Shown here: in pieces, positions 41,749 to 50,649 of the stretch | Layout of the letters: the number at the start of each line of letters is the position of its first letter | Numbering within the stretch: position 1 is the first letter of the stretch | Notes under the pieces: generated by a model | Databases searched by the model: none | The model's input: the letters and a program-made list of their open reading frames with translations, nothing else | Told to the model about the DNA's origin: nothing | Source of the DNA: JADLGL01 sp963732865 | GTDB taxonomy: Bacteria; Pseudomonadota; Alphaproteobacteria; Rhizobiales; Kaistiaceae | DNA length: 64,000 nucleotides | Assembly (NCBI GenBank): GCA_963732865.1 | Contig: CAVTBC010000004.1 | Span: 868,001 to 932,000 of the forward strand | Direction: 5' to 3' | Translations under genes and position numbers: made by a program

Positions 41749-42848
41749 GGCGCGGCCGGTACCGCCGGGATCGGCACGAGCGGCGCAGCCGGAGCGGGCG
41801 CGGCGGCCGGCGGCGGCGGATTGAACAGGTCATGGACGTCGCGATTGAACGTGATGAGCCGGCCTGGCTGCAACTCGAACGCCCAGCCTTGCGTTGCCGC
41901 GGTGATTTCGGCGGCCTGCGCCTCGGCAGCGGAACCAGGTTCCGCGGTGGCTTCGTATAGGACATAGGTCGTGCCGGCATCGTCCACGCCGAGGGTCGCG
42001 GTGAGGCTGAGACCGTCTTGCGTGACGTAGCGGACGATCCGCGCATCGGGGGCGACGGTCACATCGCTCGCTGCTTTGACGTTGACAAAGGTGGTGGAAA
42101 CGATCGCCTGCGACATGCCGCGGACGGCGCTGTCATTGGCGGTCGAACCTGCCGGTCCGATCGTCGGATCGAGATATTCGAGTTCGTAGTCGCCGGTGTT
42201 GTAGTCAATCTTGACGGCGTCAAACAGCATCGTGGCGCCAGCGTAGATGGTGACCCGGCCGACGTCTCGTCCGACGACGGTGAAGAGCATGTCGAAGAGA
42301 TCCGTGGTGAAGACCGGCGGACGCGCGGCGCCTTCGGCGAGCCAGACGCGATCCTCATCAACGCGGCGCACATACATGCCGCCGCGGGTGTTGGCGCCGA
42401 TCGCCTGTGCGTCGATGCCAAGAATGGCGTCGACCAGCACGTCGCCATTGGCGGCGGTGATCGTGACCCGTGTGTCGTCGCGATTGTCACCGGGGCCGAC
42501 GACGCCGAGCTCGGCATAATTGTCGGGGTTGTTGGTCTTGCGCTCGTATTGAACGAGGCCGGCCAGTCCGGCGATCATCGTGTCGATCGGATCGCTGCGC
42601 ACGGGGTAGTTGCCGTCATTCACGGCAACCCATTGGCCATCATGCCTTTCGAGCACGAGATTGTAGCGCAGGGCATCAATCGAAACTTGGCTGATCTCGC
42701 CCTGGCGCTGGGCAAGATCAGGAAACATCAGGGCGGTGCCGTGACAATTCTGCGTGGCCGTCACCTGCTCGCTAACGATCAAGGCAATCGACGCAATCAG
42801 CGCGATGAGAGTGGCAACAGCCAGAGTGATGTATCCGCGTGGCGACAT
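41745..42848 (-). CDS. DUF4340 domain protein of a Gld-type ABC exporter
   Basis: A 367-residue protein with an N-terminal signal anchor (YITLAVATLIALIASIALIV) and an extracytoplasmic DUF4340 domain (ISQVSIDALRYNLVLERHDGQW, shown in part, then WVAVNDGNYPVRSDPIDTMI). The C-terminus is proline/alanine-rich. DUF4340 proteins are commonly encoded after GldG-type ABC auxiliary proteins. It is the last gene of the operon ATPase-permease-GldG-DUF4340, nine bases after the GldG-like gene. Role unknown. Confidence 0.85.
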   Translation of the reverse strand: MSPRGYITLAVATLIALIASIALIVSEQVTATQNCHGTALMFPDLAQRQGEISQVSIDALRYNLVLERHDGQWVAVNDGNYPVRSDPIDTMIAGLAGLVQYERKTNNPDNYAELGVVGPGDNRDDTRVTITAANGDVLVDAILGIDAQAIGANTRGGMYVRRVDEDRVWLAEGAARPPVFTTDLFDMLFTVVGRDVGRVTIYAGATMLFDAVKIDYNTGDYELEYLDPTIGPAGSTANDSAVRGMSQAIVSTTFVNVKAASDVTVAPDARIVRYVTQDGLSLTATLGVDDAGTTYVLYEATAEPGSAAEAQAAEITAATQGWAFELQPGRLITFNRDVHDLFNPPPPAAAPAPAAPLVPIPAVPAAP

Positions 42849-42857
42849 GATTCTTCC

Positions 42858-44711
42858 CTAGGGCATCATGCGCCGCAGGCGCAGATAGCGCGCCAGCCGC
42901 ATCCGGCGCCACAGCGCCACCAATAGGCCGAAGAGGATGACAATCGCCGGAACGACAAGGATATTGCCGAGCCGCAGCTTGTTCCTCAGTGCGTCGAATT
43001 CGGCGCGCACGAGCGCCTGCAAGTCGCGCCGTTCGCGCTGAACCTGAAGTTGCTGGGCGACGAGAGAGTCATATTGGGCGCGCAGATCGGCGGGGAGCGC
43101 CGTTGCCTGACCCAGCGGTGTGCGCGCGAGCAGGTCGCCGATCTGCAGATTGAGGTTGTTGTATTGCGTCGTCAGATCGGCGATGCGGCCGCCATATTGA
43201 TTGTTGGCGTCGCGCAGCAGATTCTCGATCGTGGTGAAGGGGCGATCCTGAACTGTGCGGCCGCGAAGCGCCGTCAAGTCCTGGGCACCGCTCAACTGCT
43301 CCACCGCATTGATGATGAAGACCGCGTTCGAGGCTCCGGCATATTGGCCGTTGAAATAGTCGTCGGCGATAAGGTCGGTGTCGGCCACGACGATGACGTC
43401 GATCGGCTGCACCGATTGCGCGATGAGATCAGGCGGTGCGTCTGTGACGCCCTCGGCCTGGGTCGGCGGTCCGTCGGGATAGGCCGTGTTGACCATGCCT
43501 GTGATGCGAGCGGCGAGCACTTGCTGTCCGGCTGGGACGAAGGCCTGCTGCGACGCCGACGGCTGGCGCTGCATTGCAACCGATTGCGGGATGAAGCCAG
43601 CATCGGGGCTGGTCATGATCAGGGGTGTGAACGTCGTCGTCGCGTTCGGAAGCGGCGACAATGCGCCCGGGCTAACAAACCGCACCGCGCTCAGGGGCGC
43701 CGTGACGATATCGTTTTGATCGAAGGTCTTGGCGTCCATGCGCTCGTAGAAGGCGAATTGTCGACCGTCACTGGTTTGCACGTGCAGCGCATTGTCTTCA
43801 TTGGCGTCGCCGACGACCGTTCGCGCGGCCATGTCAACGCCCCACGCCGCCAGCACAGGCTGGAGATAGGAATCCGGGTTCTGAAGGATGGCCGCATTCG
43901 CCGCCGATGGCGCGCCCATTTCGGCGAGCGGGTCGATCAGGATCAACGCCTTGCCGCCGCGAATAACATATTGATCGATCGCGTAGCGGGTGGGGTCGAA
44001 CAGCAAATAGGGATGGATCACGATCAGAGCGTCGAGCCCGTCGGGAATGTTGTTGATGTCCGGCGGCAGGTTGAGAACGGTGAACTCTTCCTGCAGGCGT
44101 TGATAGAACGCATATGGCCCGCCTTCGCCCTGATTGAGGCTGAGGCCGGAGATGACGCCCACGACCGGGTAGTCGTAATTCGACAGGCGTGAAACGATGC
44201 GCGTCAGCTCATATTCCAGGTCGGCGGTTTGCCCGGGCTGGATGTAGGGGATCACCTGGATGTCGTCGACGGTATCGGTCGCGACGAGGCCAAAATAGGC
44301 GCGGTCGTTGATGTTGAGCGAGACGGAGGCGACGCCGTACCCGAGCGCATCATCTTCTTCGACCGACAACGACACCGGATCGAATTGCTGGAAGTCGATC
44401 ATGCCGCCCGACATGATTTCATACGTCTTCAACAGCTCGATCACCTGCTCCGAGAGCAGGCGGACGTTCGGGTCGGCGTTGACGAGCGTGCTCGACAGAT
44501 AGAGGCGGATCGTGATCGGCTCTTTGACGTTGGCGATCACCTGCCTCGTCTCGTCCGTCAGGGTGTAGATGTGCTCCTGCGTAACGTCGAGCCGGGTGCC
44601 GACAATCGTCAGCGACGACAATAGGTTGACGCACAGGAACAGAATCACGGCCATGATAATTGCGGTGATGGCGATCGTCGTACGGCTCGCGGTCTGGACC
44701 CATCTGATCAT
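42858..44711 (-). CDS. GldG-like ABC exporter auxiliary protein
   Basis: A 617-residue protein of the GldG/ABC_transp_aux type. A membrane helix near residue 15-40 is followed by a large extracytoplasmic domain (DVTQEHIYTLTDETRQVIAN, then PITIRLYLSSTLVNADPNVR) that contains a glutamine-amidotransferase-like segment (YVIRGGKALILIDPLAE). A coiled-coil-rich stretch (LRAQYDSLVAQQLQVQRERR) precedes a C-terminal membrane helix. In gliding bacteria GldG works with GldA and GldF; elsewhere its role is unclear. It starts three bases after the permease gene ends. Confidence 0.88.
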   Translation of the reverse strand: MIRWVQTASRTTIAITAIIMAVILFLCVNLLSSLTIVGTRLDVTQEHIYTLTDETRQVIANVKEPITIRLYLSSTLVNADPNVRLLSEQVIELLKTYEIMSGGMIDFQQFDPVSLSVEEDDALGYGVASVSLNINDRAYFGLVATDTVDDIQVIPYIQPGQTADLEYELTRIVSRLSNYDYPVVGVISGLSLNQGEGGPYAFYQRLQEEFTVLNLPPDINNIPDGLDALIVIHPYLLFDPTRYAIDQYVIRGGKALILIDPLAEMGAPSAANAAILQNPDSYLQPVLAAWGVDMAARTVVGDANEDNALHVQTSDGRQFAFYERMDAKTFDQNDIVTAPLSAVRFVSPGALSPLPNATTTFTPLIMTSPDAGFIPQSVAMQRQPSASQQAFVPAGQQVLAARITGMVNTAYPDGPPTQAEGVTDAPPDLIAQSVQPIDVIVVADTDLIADDYFNGQYAGASNAVFIINAVEQLSGAQDLTALRGRTVQDRPFTTIENLLRDANNQYGGRIADLTTQYNNLNLQIGDLLARTPLGQATALPADLRAQYDSLVAQQLQVQRERRDLQALVRAEFDALRNKLRLGNILVVPAIVILFGLLVALWRRMRLARYLRLRRMMP

Positions 44712-44714
44712 TGC

Positions 44715-45449
44715 TCAGCCCGCCTTCTTCACGTCGATGATCTCGCGGTTGATCACCAGCAACAGGGCAATCAGCGACACGAAATAGATCACGGCTGTGA
44801 GGTCGACGAGCCCGCTGGTCATGCCCCGGAAATGCGTGACAAAGGAGAAGGAGGCAATGAGGCGGACGAGATAGTCGGGCGCCCATGACGAGAAGGCGTC
44901 GATGACGAGGCCGAGCCCGGCTACCATCAGCAGGAAGCCGATCACCACGCTGATAACGAAGGCGATGACCTAACTCTTGGTCAGCGCCGAAACGCAGGAG
45001 GCAAGGGCAATAAGGGCGCCGGCCATCAGCCATGAGCCGAAGTAACTGGTCACTATGACCGAATTCTCCGCGTCGCCGAGATAGTTGACCGTAATCACGA
45101 TCGGGAAGGTCAACAGCAGCGCGATGGTGGCGAAGCCCCATGCGGCGATGAACTTGCCGCCGACCGCCTGCCAGGGCGTAACCGGCAACGTCATCAGCAG
45201 TTCGATCGTTCCAGCCCGGCGTTCATCCGTCCACAGGCGCATGCCGATAGCCGGCATGAAGACCAGGAAGAGCCAGGGATGGAACTGGAAGAAAGTGGTG
45301 AGGTCGGCCTGGTTGCTCTCGAGGAAATTGCCGAAATAAAACGGCGCAGCTGCCGCCGCGGCCAGAAACACCACGAGGAAGACATAGGCGAGCGGCGTCG
45401 AGAAATAGCCGGCAAATTCCCGCCTTGCGATGGTGAGCATCACCTTCAT
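44715..45449 (-). pseudogene. ABC-2 permease (GldF-like) interrupted by an in-frame amber codon
   Basis: From the ATG at 45449, 159 residues encode a normal ABC-2 permease start (TIARREFAGYFSTPLAYVFL, then MRLWTDERRAGTIELLMTLP). A TAG at 44970-44972 stops translation after SALTKS. The same frame then continues VIAFVISVVIGFLLMVAGLG to a natural end at 44715. Related permeases, from memory, read SALTxxQVIAF at this point, so a single C-to-T change (CAG to TAG) explains the stop. A restart at the GTG at 44948 is possible. Flanking ATPase and GldG genes are intact, so the decay may be recent, suppressed, or a sequence error. Confidence 0.8.
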
Positions 45450-45458
45450 GCCGCCGAC

Positions 45459-46409
45459 CTAGCCTCCGCTCAACGTGGTCACGGCCCGGAAGACGTCGTC
45501 GAGCTGGCCGACATTGTTGGTGACGTCGAACGCCTCGATCTGGTTCGAGCGCAGGGTGGTGGCGACGAGATCGGCAATGAACTGGCCGTTGCGCGGGCGC
45601 GCAACCAGGCTCGTCCGCTCGTCGGCCGCGCCTTTGACTTCGACTTCGGCGATCTCGGCCAGGGCCTTGATGATGCCGACGGCCTTGTCAGCGTCAGCGT
45701 TCATCACCTTCAGCGATACGGCATTGTGTTCCGGCGAGCGCGCATGCAGCTGCGCCGGCGTGCCGTCGGAGACGATCTTGCCGTGGTCGATGATGATGGT
45801 GCGGTCGCAGACGGCGTCGACCTCTTCCAGGATGTGGGTCGAGATGATGATCGCCTTGGTGTCGCCCATCGAGCGGATCAGCTCGCGCACCTGATGCTTC
45901 TGGTTCGGGTCGAGACCGTCGGTCGGCTCGTCGAGAATGAGAACGTCGGGATCGTGCAGGATCGCCTGGGCGACGCCGACGCGGCGGCGGAAGCCCTTCG
46001 ACAATGTCTCGATCCGACGGTGCAGGACTTCCTGCAGCTCAAGCCGGTTGACGACATTGGCGATGGCGCGCTTGCGGTCGGCCCGCGGCATGCGCCGTGT
46101 GCGGCAAACGAAATCGAGGAAGCCTTCCGGCGTCATGTCGCCATACAGCGGCGAGCCTTCCGGCAGGTAGCCGATCTTCAGCTTCGCCGCGATCGGGTTG
46201 GCGCGGATGTCCTCGCCACAGACGATCGCCGTTCCCGCCGTTGCCGGCAGGAAGCCGGTGATGATTTTCATCGTGGTGGATTTGCCGGCGCCGTTGGGGC
46301 CGAGGAAGCCGAGCACTTCGCCACGCTCCACGGCAAAGCTGATGTCGTCCACCGCGGTGACTGCGCCAAACGTCTTGCGCAGGGAACGGACTTCTACAAG
46401 TGGAGTCAT
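45459..46409 (-). CDS. ABC transporter ATPase (GldA-like)
   Basis: A 316-residue ABC-type ATPase. Walker A is GFLGPNGAGKSTTMK, the signature region is ETLSKGFRRRVGVAQAI (a variant of LSGGQ), Walker B is DVLILDEPTDGLDPNQ, and the switch histidine lies in IIISTHILEEVDAVCD. A C-terminal domain of ~100 residues resembles those of GldA/CcmA-type exporters. The ATG at 46409 fits the family start better than the upstream one at 46454. It leads the four-gene operon and is followed after nine bases by the broken permease. Confidence 0.92.
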   Translation of the reverse strand: MTPLVEVRSLRKTFGAVTAVDDISFAVERGEVLGFLGPNGAGKSTTMKIITGFLPATAGTAIVCGEDIRANPIAAKLKIGYLPEGSPLYGDMTPEGFLDFVCRTRRMPRADRKRAIANVVNRLELQEVLHRRIETLSKGFRRRVGVAQAILHDPDVLILDEPTDGLDPNQKHQVRELIRSMGDTKAIIISTHILEEVDAVCDRTIIIDHGKIVSDGTPAQLHARSPEHNAVSLKVMNADADKAVGIIKALAEIAEVEVKGAADERTSLVARPRNGQFIADLVATTLRSNQIEAFDVTNNVGQLDDVFRAVTTLSGG

Positions 46410-46535
46410 CAAACTCGAACGCGTTTCCCCGGCGTCGGAGGTTCCGACGCTCATTTATTGGCGCCATCCCTATCGGGCTTTGCCTATCGATGACAAGGGG
46501 AAAGCCGCTTGGTTACGATCTTGTCATGAAAGCGG

Positions 46536-47177
46536 TCAGAGGACGCCTCTTGCCTGAGCGAAGTGGAGCACCTCTTGGCCGCCGTCATAGACCATGCGCA
46601 GGGCGACATAGGCGATGACGGCGAGGCCGACATAAGAGATCCAATGATAGCGCTTGAGCAGGCGGGCGATGAAGGCTGCGGCGATGCCCATCAGCGCCAC
46701 CGAAAGCGCGAGGCCGATGATCAGAACCTCCCAGTGCTCGCGCGCGGCGCCGGCAACGGCGAGGACGTTGTCGAGTGACATGGAAACGTCGGCGACGACG
46801 ATCTGCAGGATCGCCTGAGCGAGCGTCTTGTCGTTGCTCGGCGCGGCTGCGTCCTGGCCTTCCCGGCCTTCTCTTTCGGTTTGCCGACGACGGCTCTCGG
46901 CCTGGATCTCCCGCCACAGTTTCCAGGACACCCAGAGGAGGAGGAGGCCGCCGGCGAAGAGCAGGCCGATGATGTCGAGCAGCTGAACGGCGAAGATGGC
47001 GAAGATGATGCGGAGGCCGGCCGCGGCGGCAATGCCGATCAGCACCGCCTTCTTGCGCTGCTCCGCCGGCAGACCGGCCGCGGCCATGCCGACGACCACC
47101 GCGTTGTCTCCGGCGAGCACAAGATCGATGGCGACCACGGTCAGCAGCGCCGTCAACTCCGCCCACACAAAATCCAT
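46536..47177 (-). CDS. TerC family membrane protein
   Basis: A 213-residue integral membrane protein with about six or seven helices. The duplicated TerC motifs are visible: AIDLVLAGDNAVVVGMAA near residue 16 and VVADVSMSLDNVLAVAGAA near residue 127, with intramembrane aspartates. A charged cytoplasmic loop (ESRRRQTEREGREGQD) separates the halves. TerC/YjbE proteins are linked to tellurite resistance and manganese or other metal export. The ~130-base gap to the aquaporin gene holds no gene. Confidence 0.9.
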   Translation of the reverse strand: MDFVWAELTALLTVVAIDLVLAGDNAVVVGMAAAGLPAEQRKKAVLIGIAAAAGLRIIFAIFAVQLLDIIGLLFAGGLLLLWVSWKLWREIQAESRRRQTEREGREGQDAAAPSNDKTLAQAILQIVVADVSMSLDNVLAVAGAAREHWEVLIIGLALSVALMGIAAAFIARLLKRYHWISYVGLAVIAYVALRMVYDGGQEVLHFAQARGVL

Positions 47178-47306
47178 CCGCCTTACCGCCGCCTCAGTTT
47201 CGGGGAGCCCGCCTCCCGCCGCCTCAAAACAATCTGGGTTGCTGGTCGGGCTTGTTCCAGACCGGCCCGGCGATGTCGAGGCGATTTAGCGCATGATTGG
47301 CGCCAG

Positions 47307-47990
47307 CTAGGCGGCTGGCGGGCGCGTCCGGGGCCGGAGCCAGGCGACGGCCATCACGGCAAGGGCGGCGCCGGCAAGCTGGGCGAGGATGAAGCCGGGC
47401 GCGTCGATGGGCCTGATCCCGGAGAATGTGACGGTGAAGGCGCGTGCGATGGTCACCGCCGGGTTGGCGAAGGATGTCGAGGCGGTGAACCAGTAGGCGG
47501 CGGCGATATAGAGTCCGACCAGCCAGGGAATATCTTTCGGCCGGAAGGCGAGCCCGAGGAGAATGGTGGCAACGAGGCCGAACGCGGCGACGGCCTCGGC
47601 CAGCCATTGTGCTCCACCGGTTCGGATATGCGTACCCGCGACCAGCGGCGACAGGTCGAACATCAGATGCGCCAGAATGGTGCCGGCGATGCCGCCGACG
47701 ATCTGCGCCACGATATAGGTTGCCCCATCGCGCCGGCCGATCTCGCCACGGATAAGAAAGGCGAAGGTCACGGCCGGGTTGAAATGAGCGCCGGAGATCG
47801 GTCCCAGTGCTGCGATCAGGACGATCAGGGCGGCGGCGGTGGCGATGGTGTTGGCGAGGAGGGCGAGGGCGACGTCATCGGTCAGCCGCTCCGCCATGAT
47901 CCCGGAACCGACCACCGCCGTGACCAACAAAGCGGTGCCTGCCGCCTCGGCGGCGAGGCGGCGGGAAAGGGGGAAGCGAACGCTGGCCAC
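47307..47990 (-). CDS. Aquaporin/MIP-family channel, arsenic operon type
   Basis: A 227-residue MIP channel with six membrane helices and both NPA motifs (HFNPAVTFAF and FANPAVTIAR). The GTG start at 47990 overlaps the arsC stop by one base (TAGTG), so translation is coupled. In Sinorhizobium an arsR-aqpS-arsC operon uses an AqpS channel to release arsenite after arsenate reduction, and this operon has the same three functions. No ArsB or Acr3 pump is present nearby, supporting the channel-exit model. Confidence 0.88.
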   Translation of the reverse strand: MASVRFPLSRRLAAEAAGTALLVTAVVGSGIMAERLTDDVALALLANTIATAAALIVLIAALGPISGAHFNPAVTFAFLIRGEIGRRDGATYIVAQIVGGIAGTILAHLMFDLSPLVAGTHIRTGGAQWLAEAVAAFGLVATILLGLAFRPKDIPWLVGLYIAAAYWFTASTSFANPAVTIARAFTVTFSGIRPIDAPGFILAQLAGAALAVMAVAWLRPRTRPPAA

Positions 47991-48496
47991 TAGGTCGTCT
48001 GCGACTGGCCGATCTGATTGAGATCGCGCTGCAGCGACAGCCTGTCGATGGTCGCCAGCGGCAGATTGATGAACAGCGATATGCGGTTGTTGAGCAGGCG
48101 AAACGCTTCGGCAAAGGCCGCGCGCTTGACTGCCTCGGAGCCCTCGACGCCGGCGGGGTCGGGAATGCCCCAATGGGCCGTCATCGGCTGGCCCGGCCAA
48201 ACGGGACAGGTCTCCTTGGCAGCGTCGTCGCAGACGGTGAAAACGAAATCGAGCTTGGGCGCGCCGGGCTGCTCGAACTCGTCCCATGATTTGGAACGGA
48301 ACTCCGCGGTCTGGAAGCCGAGATTCTGCAGGAGGTCCAGCGTGTATGGATGCACTTGCCCCTTCGGGTGCGAGCCGGCGGAAAAGGCTTTGAATTTGCC
48401 ACGTCCCTCCCGGTTGAGAATGGCCTCGCCGATGATCGACCGGGCCGAGTTGCCGGTGCAAAGAAACAAGACGTTATAAGCGCGCGGCTGCTCCAT
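47990..48496 (-). CDS. arsC: Arsenate reductase ArsC (low-molecular-weight phosphatase type)
   Basis: A 168-residue reductase of the LMW tyrosine phosphatase fold that turns arsenate into arsenite. The P-loop is VLFLCTGNSARSIIGEA with the catalytic cysteine, and the DP motif region is WGIPDPAGVEGSE; FVFTVCDDAAKETCPVWPGQ carries the further cysteines used by thioredoxin- or glutathione-linked forms. The ATG at 48496 has AGAGG a few bases upstream. It lies between arsR (eight bases away) and the aquaporin gene in one operon. Confidence 0.93.
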   Translation of the reverse strand: MEQPRAYNVLFLCTGNSARSIIGEAILNREGRGKFKAFSAGSHPKGQVHPYTLDLLQNLGFQTAEFRSKSWDEFEQPGAPKLDFVFTVCDDAAKETCPVWPGQPMTAHWGIPDPAGVEGSEAVKRAAFAEAFRLLNNRISLFINLPLATIDRLSLQRDLNQIGQSQTT

Positions 48497-48504
48497 TTTT
48501 CCTC

Positions 48505-48837
48505 TCAACAAGCACAAGCGAGTGTTGCCAGCGCCGGGCGACAGAGCTCCGGCTGCCCCTGGCAGCAATCTTCCATTAAGTATTGCAACAATGCTGTGAC
48601 ACCGGCGTAGTTGGCGGCGTAGCGGATCGACCGGCCCTCGCGATGCCCTTTGATGAGCCCGGCCCGGGCGAGTTGACCCAGGTGCGTCGACAACGTGTTC
48701 GGCACGATCTCGAGGTCCGCGGCGATCGTCCCGGCGGACACGCCCACGGCGCCGGCCCTGATCAGATAGCGGAAGATGCGCAGCCGATTGTCCTGGCCGA
48801 GGGCTGCCAAACCGTTGAGTGCGCTTGATTCATCCAT
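48505..48837 (-). CDS. arsR: ArsR-family arsenic-responsive repressor
   Basis: A 110-residue winged-helix repressor leading the ars operon. The helix-turn-helix is EIVPNTLSTHLGQLARAGLI with the wing KGHREGRSIRYAA. The usual CVCDLC inducer site in the recognition helix is absent; cysteines cluster at the C-terminus instead (EDCCQGQPELC and LACAC), a pattern known for alternative As(III) sites in some ArsR proteins. The start codon overlaps a palindromic operator and has no ribosome-binding site. Confidence 0.92.
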   Translation of the reverse strand: MDESSALNGLAALGQDNRLRIFRYLIRAGAVGVSAGTIAADLEIVPNTLSTHLGQLARAGLIKGHREGRSIRYAANYAGVTALLQYLMEDCCQGQPELCRPALATLACAC

Positions 48838-48859
48838 AATTCTGGAATTATCGAATTAT
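48836..48859 (-). promoter_or_regulatory. ArsR operator/promoter overlapping the arsR start
   Basis: A perfect palindrome ATAATTC-TG-GAATTAT at 48836-48851 is followed by a third GAATTAT half-site at 48853-48859. It overlaps the first two bases of the arsR ATG and includes a GATAAT -10-like box on the minus strand. The mRNA would start at or very near the ATG, implying a leaderless transcript repressed by its own product. Confidence 0.65.
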
Positions 48860-49128
48860 GCTCTGGGAGGCAAGTGCTTTTGTGGGGTGTGGCGCTAGGG
48901 CGACGGCATGGATGCGGAGGAGGGGGACTCGGGCTGGCGCTTCATGGCCCGCGATAGGCGGGGCAGTTGCCGGTGGACACAGAATTCAGCCGCCCGATTT
49001 CCGCCATGATTGCTTCAGCGATTCGTCGCAAACCGCCGACAACTAAAGTCTATTCTGCAGAGCAGCCTTGCTCCCAAGCATTACCTCTTATCGGCGGAAA
49101 CGACTATTTAAGGAGCGTGCCAAATCTA

Positions 49129-49599
49129 ATGGCAGTTCCCGACCCCCCAAGAGCCTTGCAGCCGCCTACCATGACTCATGAAACCAATGTAGCGCTGGCC
49201 GAGCACCAAGCGGCAATGCCCGCCGGTCTGACGGCCAGCCAACCGCTTCAAAGCTACCTCGACTTCGAGGTGCATGTCGCCGCCGGACAGGTCTGGCTCG
49301 CCATGCCGGGCCATGCTGATTGCCGGGCGATGTATCCGAACCACGCCCGCGCATTGGCGACGGCGATCGAGCAGGTTGCCGCCGGTGGCGGTGAGCGCAC
49401 CGTCGTCGTCGCAATGGACGTCTCCCTCCTGATCCTCCGCCAGGGACCTGATCTGGTGATGATCCGCGAAGACTCTGCCTCGCGGCCGAATGTACGAAAT
49501 GCACTTGAGACGCCGGCGGATGCCTATCGCCTCGCGCGGCGAATCCGCGATGCGGCCGATCGGGCCGAGCGCAGCGTCGCTCTGGGCCACGCGGCCTAG
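49129..49599 (+). CDS. Hypothetical protein, 156 residues
   Basis: A soluble protein of unknown family. The core reads QSYLDFEVHVAAGQVWLAMP and CRAMYPNHARALATAIEQVA, followed by TVVVAMDVSLLILRQGPDL and an Arg/Ala-rich helix at the end. The ATG at 49129 has AGGAG about 13 bases upstream; a later ATG at 49171 and a much longer reading back to 48967 are also possible. I could not name a domain. Monocistronic between the divergent ars operon and a convergent GNAT gene. Confidence 0.55.
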   Translation: MAVPDPPRALQPPTMTHETNVALAEHQAAMPAGLTASQPLQSYLDFEVHVAAGQVWLAMPGHADCRAMYPNHARALATAIEQVAAGGGERTVVVAMDVSLLILRQGPDLVMIREDSASRPNVRNALETPADAYRLARRIRDAADRAERSVALGHAA

Positions 49600-49686
49600 C
49601 CTTCCGCACCGCTCCGCGAGCAAGCGGACGCACGGGGGGATTGCGGCCCGGAAAACGGGCCCGTGCGCTGGTCGGACTCGCGCACT

Positions 49687-50127
49687 TCAGTCATCGCTGA
49701 GTTGATAGACGTAAAGTGCGAAGGGGCCGGATTCAATCGGGCCCAGGGCGTCGTACAGCGCTCGCGCCGCCATGTTGGTGAGCTCCGTGCCGACCCAGGC
49801 TTCCTCGCAGCCGAACTCCATCCCCCATTCGAACATCTCATTGAGAAGGCGCGTCGCAACGCCCTCGCGCTGCCGCTTGGGCGTGACGCCAACCTCGTCA
49901 ATGTAGAGTTCGCTCGGCTTGTCGGGGTGGCGATGAATGACTGCGGCGCAATGGCCGACGACGACATTGTTGGCAACGGCGACGATCATCAAATGTCCGG
50001 GCGAGGCGAGGTAGTCCGCCAAGCGATCGGGATCCACCGGTTCGTCGAAGACATCCTTGGCGACATGATCGAGCAGCCGCTTGTTGGCGGTCGCGATGCG
50101 ATGCGTGCGGATATCGGCGGCGCTCAT
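49687..50127 (-). CDS. GNAT family N-acetyltransferase
   Basis: A 146-residue GNAT enzyme. The acetyl-CoA loop region reads YIDEVGVTPKRQREGVATRLLNE (in part) with RQREGVA as the Q/RxxGxG/A-type motif; it is followed by CEEAWVGTELTNMAARALYD, a typical motif B. The N-terminus (ADYLASPGHLMIVAVANNV) fits the fold. Substrate unknown; the pattern recalls aminoglycoside-type acetyltransferases. The membrane-protein gene upstream ends 19 bases before this start. Confidence 0.87.
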   Translation of the reverse strand: MSAADIRTHRIATANKRLLDHVAKDVFDEPVDPDRLADYLASPGHLMIVAVANNVVVGHCAAVIHRHPDKPSELYIDEVGVTPKRQREGVATRLLNEMFEWGMEFGCEEAWVGTELTNMAARALYDALGPIESGPFALYVYQLSDD

Positions 50128-50146
50128 CCGCCGTCAGCGGCCGCCG

Positions 50147-50551
50147 TCAGCCCGCGCCGTTGCCAATGAGGAGCGACAAATTGGCCAGCGGAAAAAGGAA
50201 GGGTAGAGCGAGCGATCCCCAGAAGCCCATGGCAAAGGCGGTCTTGCGAAAGTGCTCGGAATCCGCGGGTCTGAGCCAGGCCTCGCCGAGCGGGCCGAGT
50301 AGATAACAGACATTGGCGATGCCGATGACGCCGAGATAGAGCGTGCCGAGGAGGAGCGTTTGCCCGAGCGCTTCGCGCCAGTTGAGCCAGATCGCATCGC
50401 CGAAAGCATAGTGAACACCGATGGCGATGAGATAGGCCGTTGCTCCGGCCGCGGCGAGCGCGAGATTGTAGCGGAGGCGGCGGGCCTGCCACCAATCCCA
50501 CACGCCCGCGGGGACCGGTTGATTTCCCTGTCGGATGGCAAGTTCACCCAT
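50147..50551 (-). CDS. Hypothetical membrane protein, 134 residues
   Basis: A protein with four predicted membrane segments (about residues 30-50, 62-84 and two between 100 and 130), with YNLALAAAGATAYLIAIGVH and LLLGTLYLGVIGIANVCYLL among them. The N-terminus is soluble and has VWDWWQARRLRYNL. I do not recognise the family. It is upstream of the GNAT gene on the same strand and may share its transcript. Confidence 0.65.
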   Translation of the reverse strand: MGELAIRQGNQPVPAGVWDWWQARRLRYNLALAAAGATAYLIAIGVHYAFGDAIWLNWREALGQTLLLGTLYLGVIGIANVCYLLGPLGEAWLRPADSEHFRKTAFAMGFWGSLALPFLFPLANLSLLIGNGAG

Positions 50552-50649
50552 GACTTCCCCCGTTCGGTTCGGATCGGCCTAGCCTGCCGCATCAACGACG
50601 ATCACGCTTGAACCCTAACAATGCGGCGGCGCCATGGCTCGGCAGCGGG

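Noticed and set aside
48858..49046. 62-residue plus-strand frame beside the ars operator
   Set aside because: No ribosome site, irregular composition, starts within the ars promoter region.
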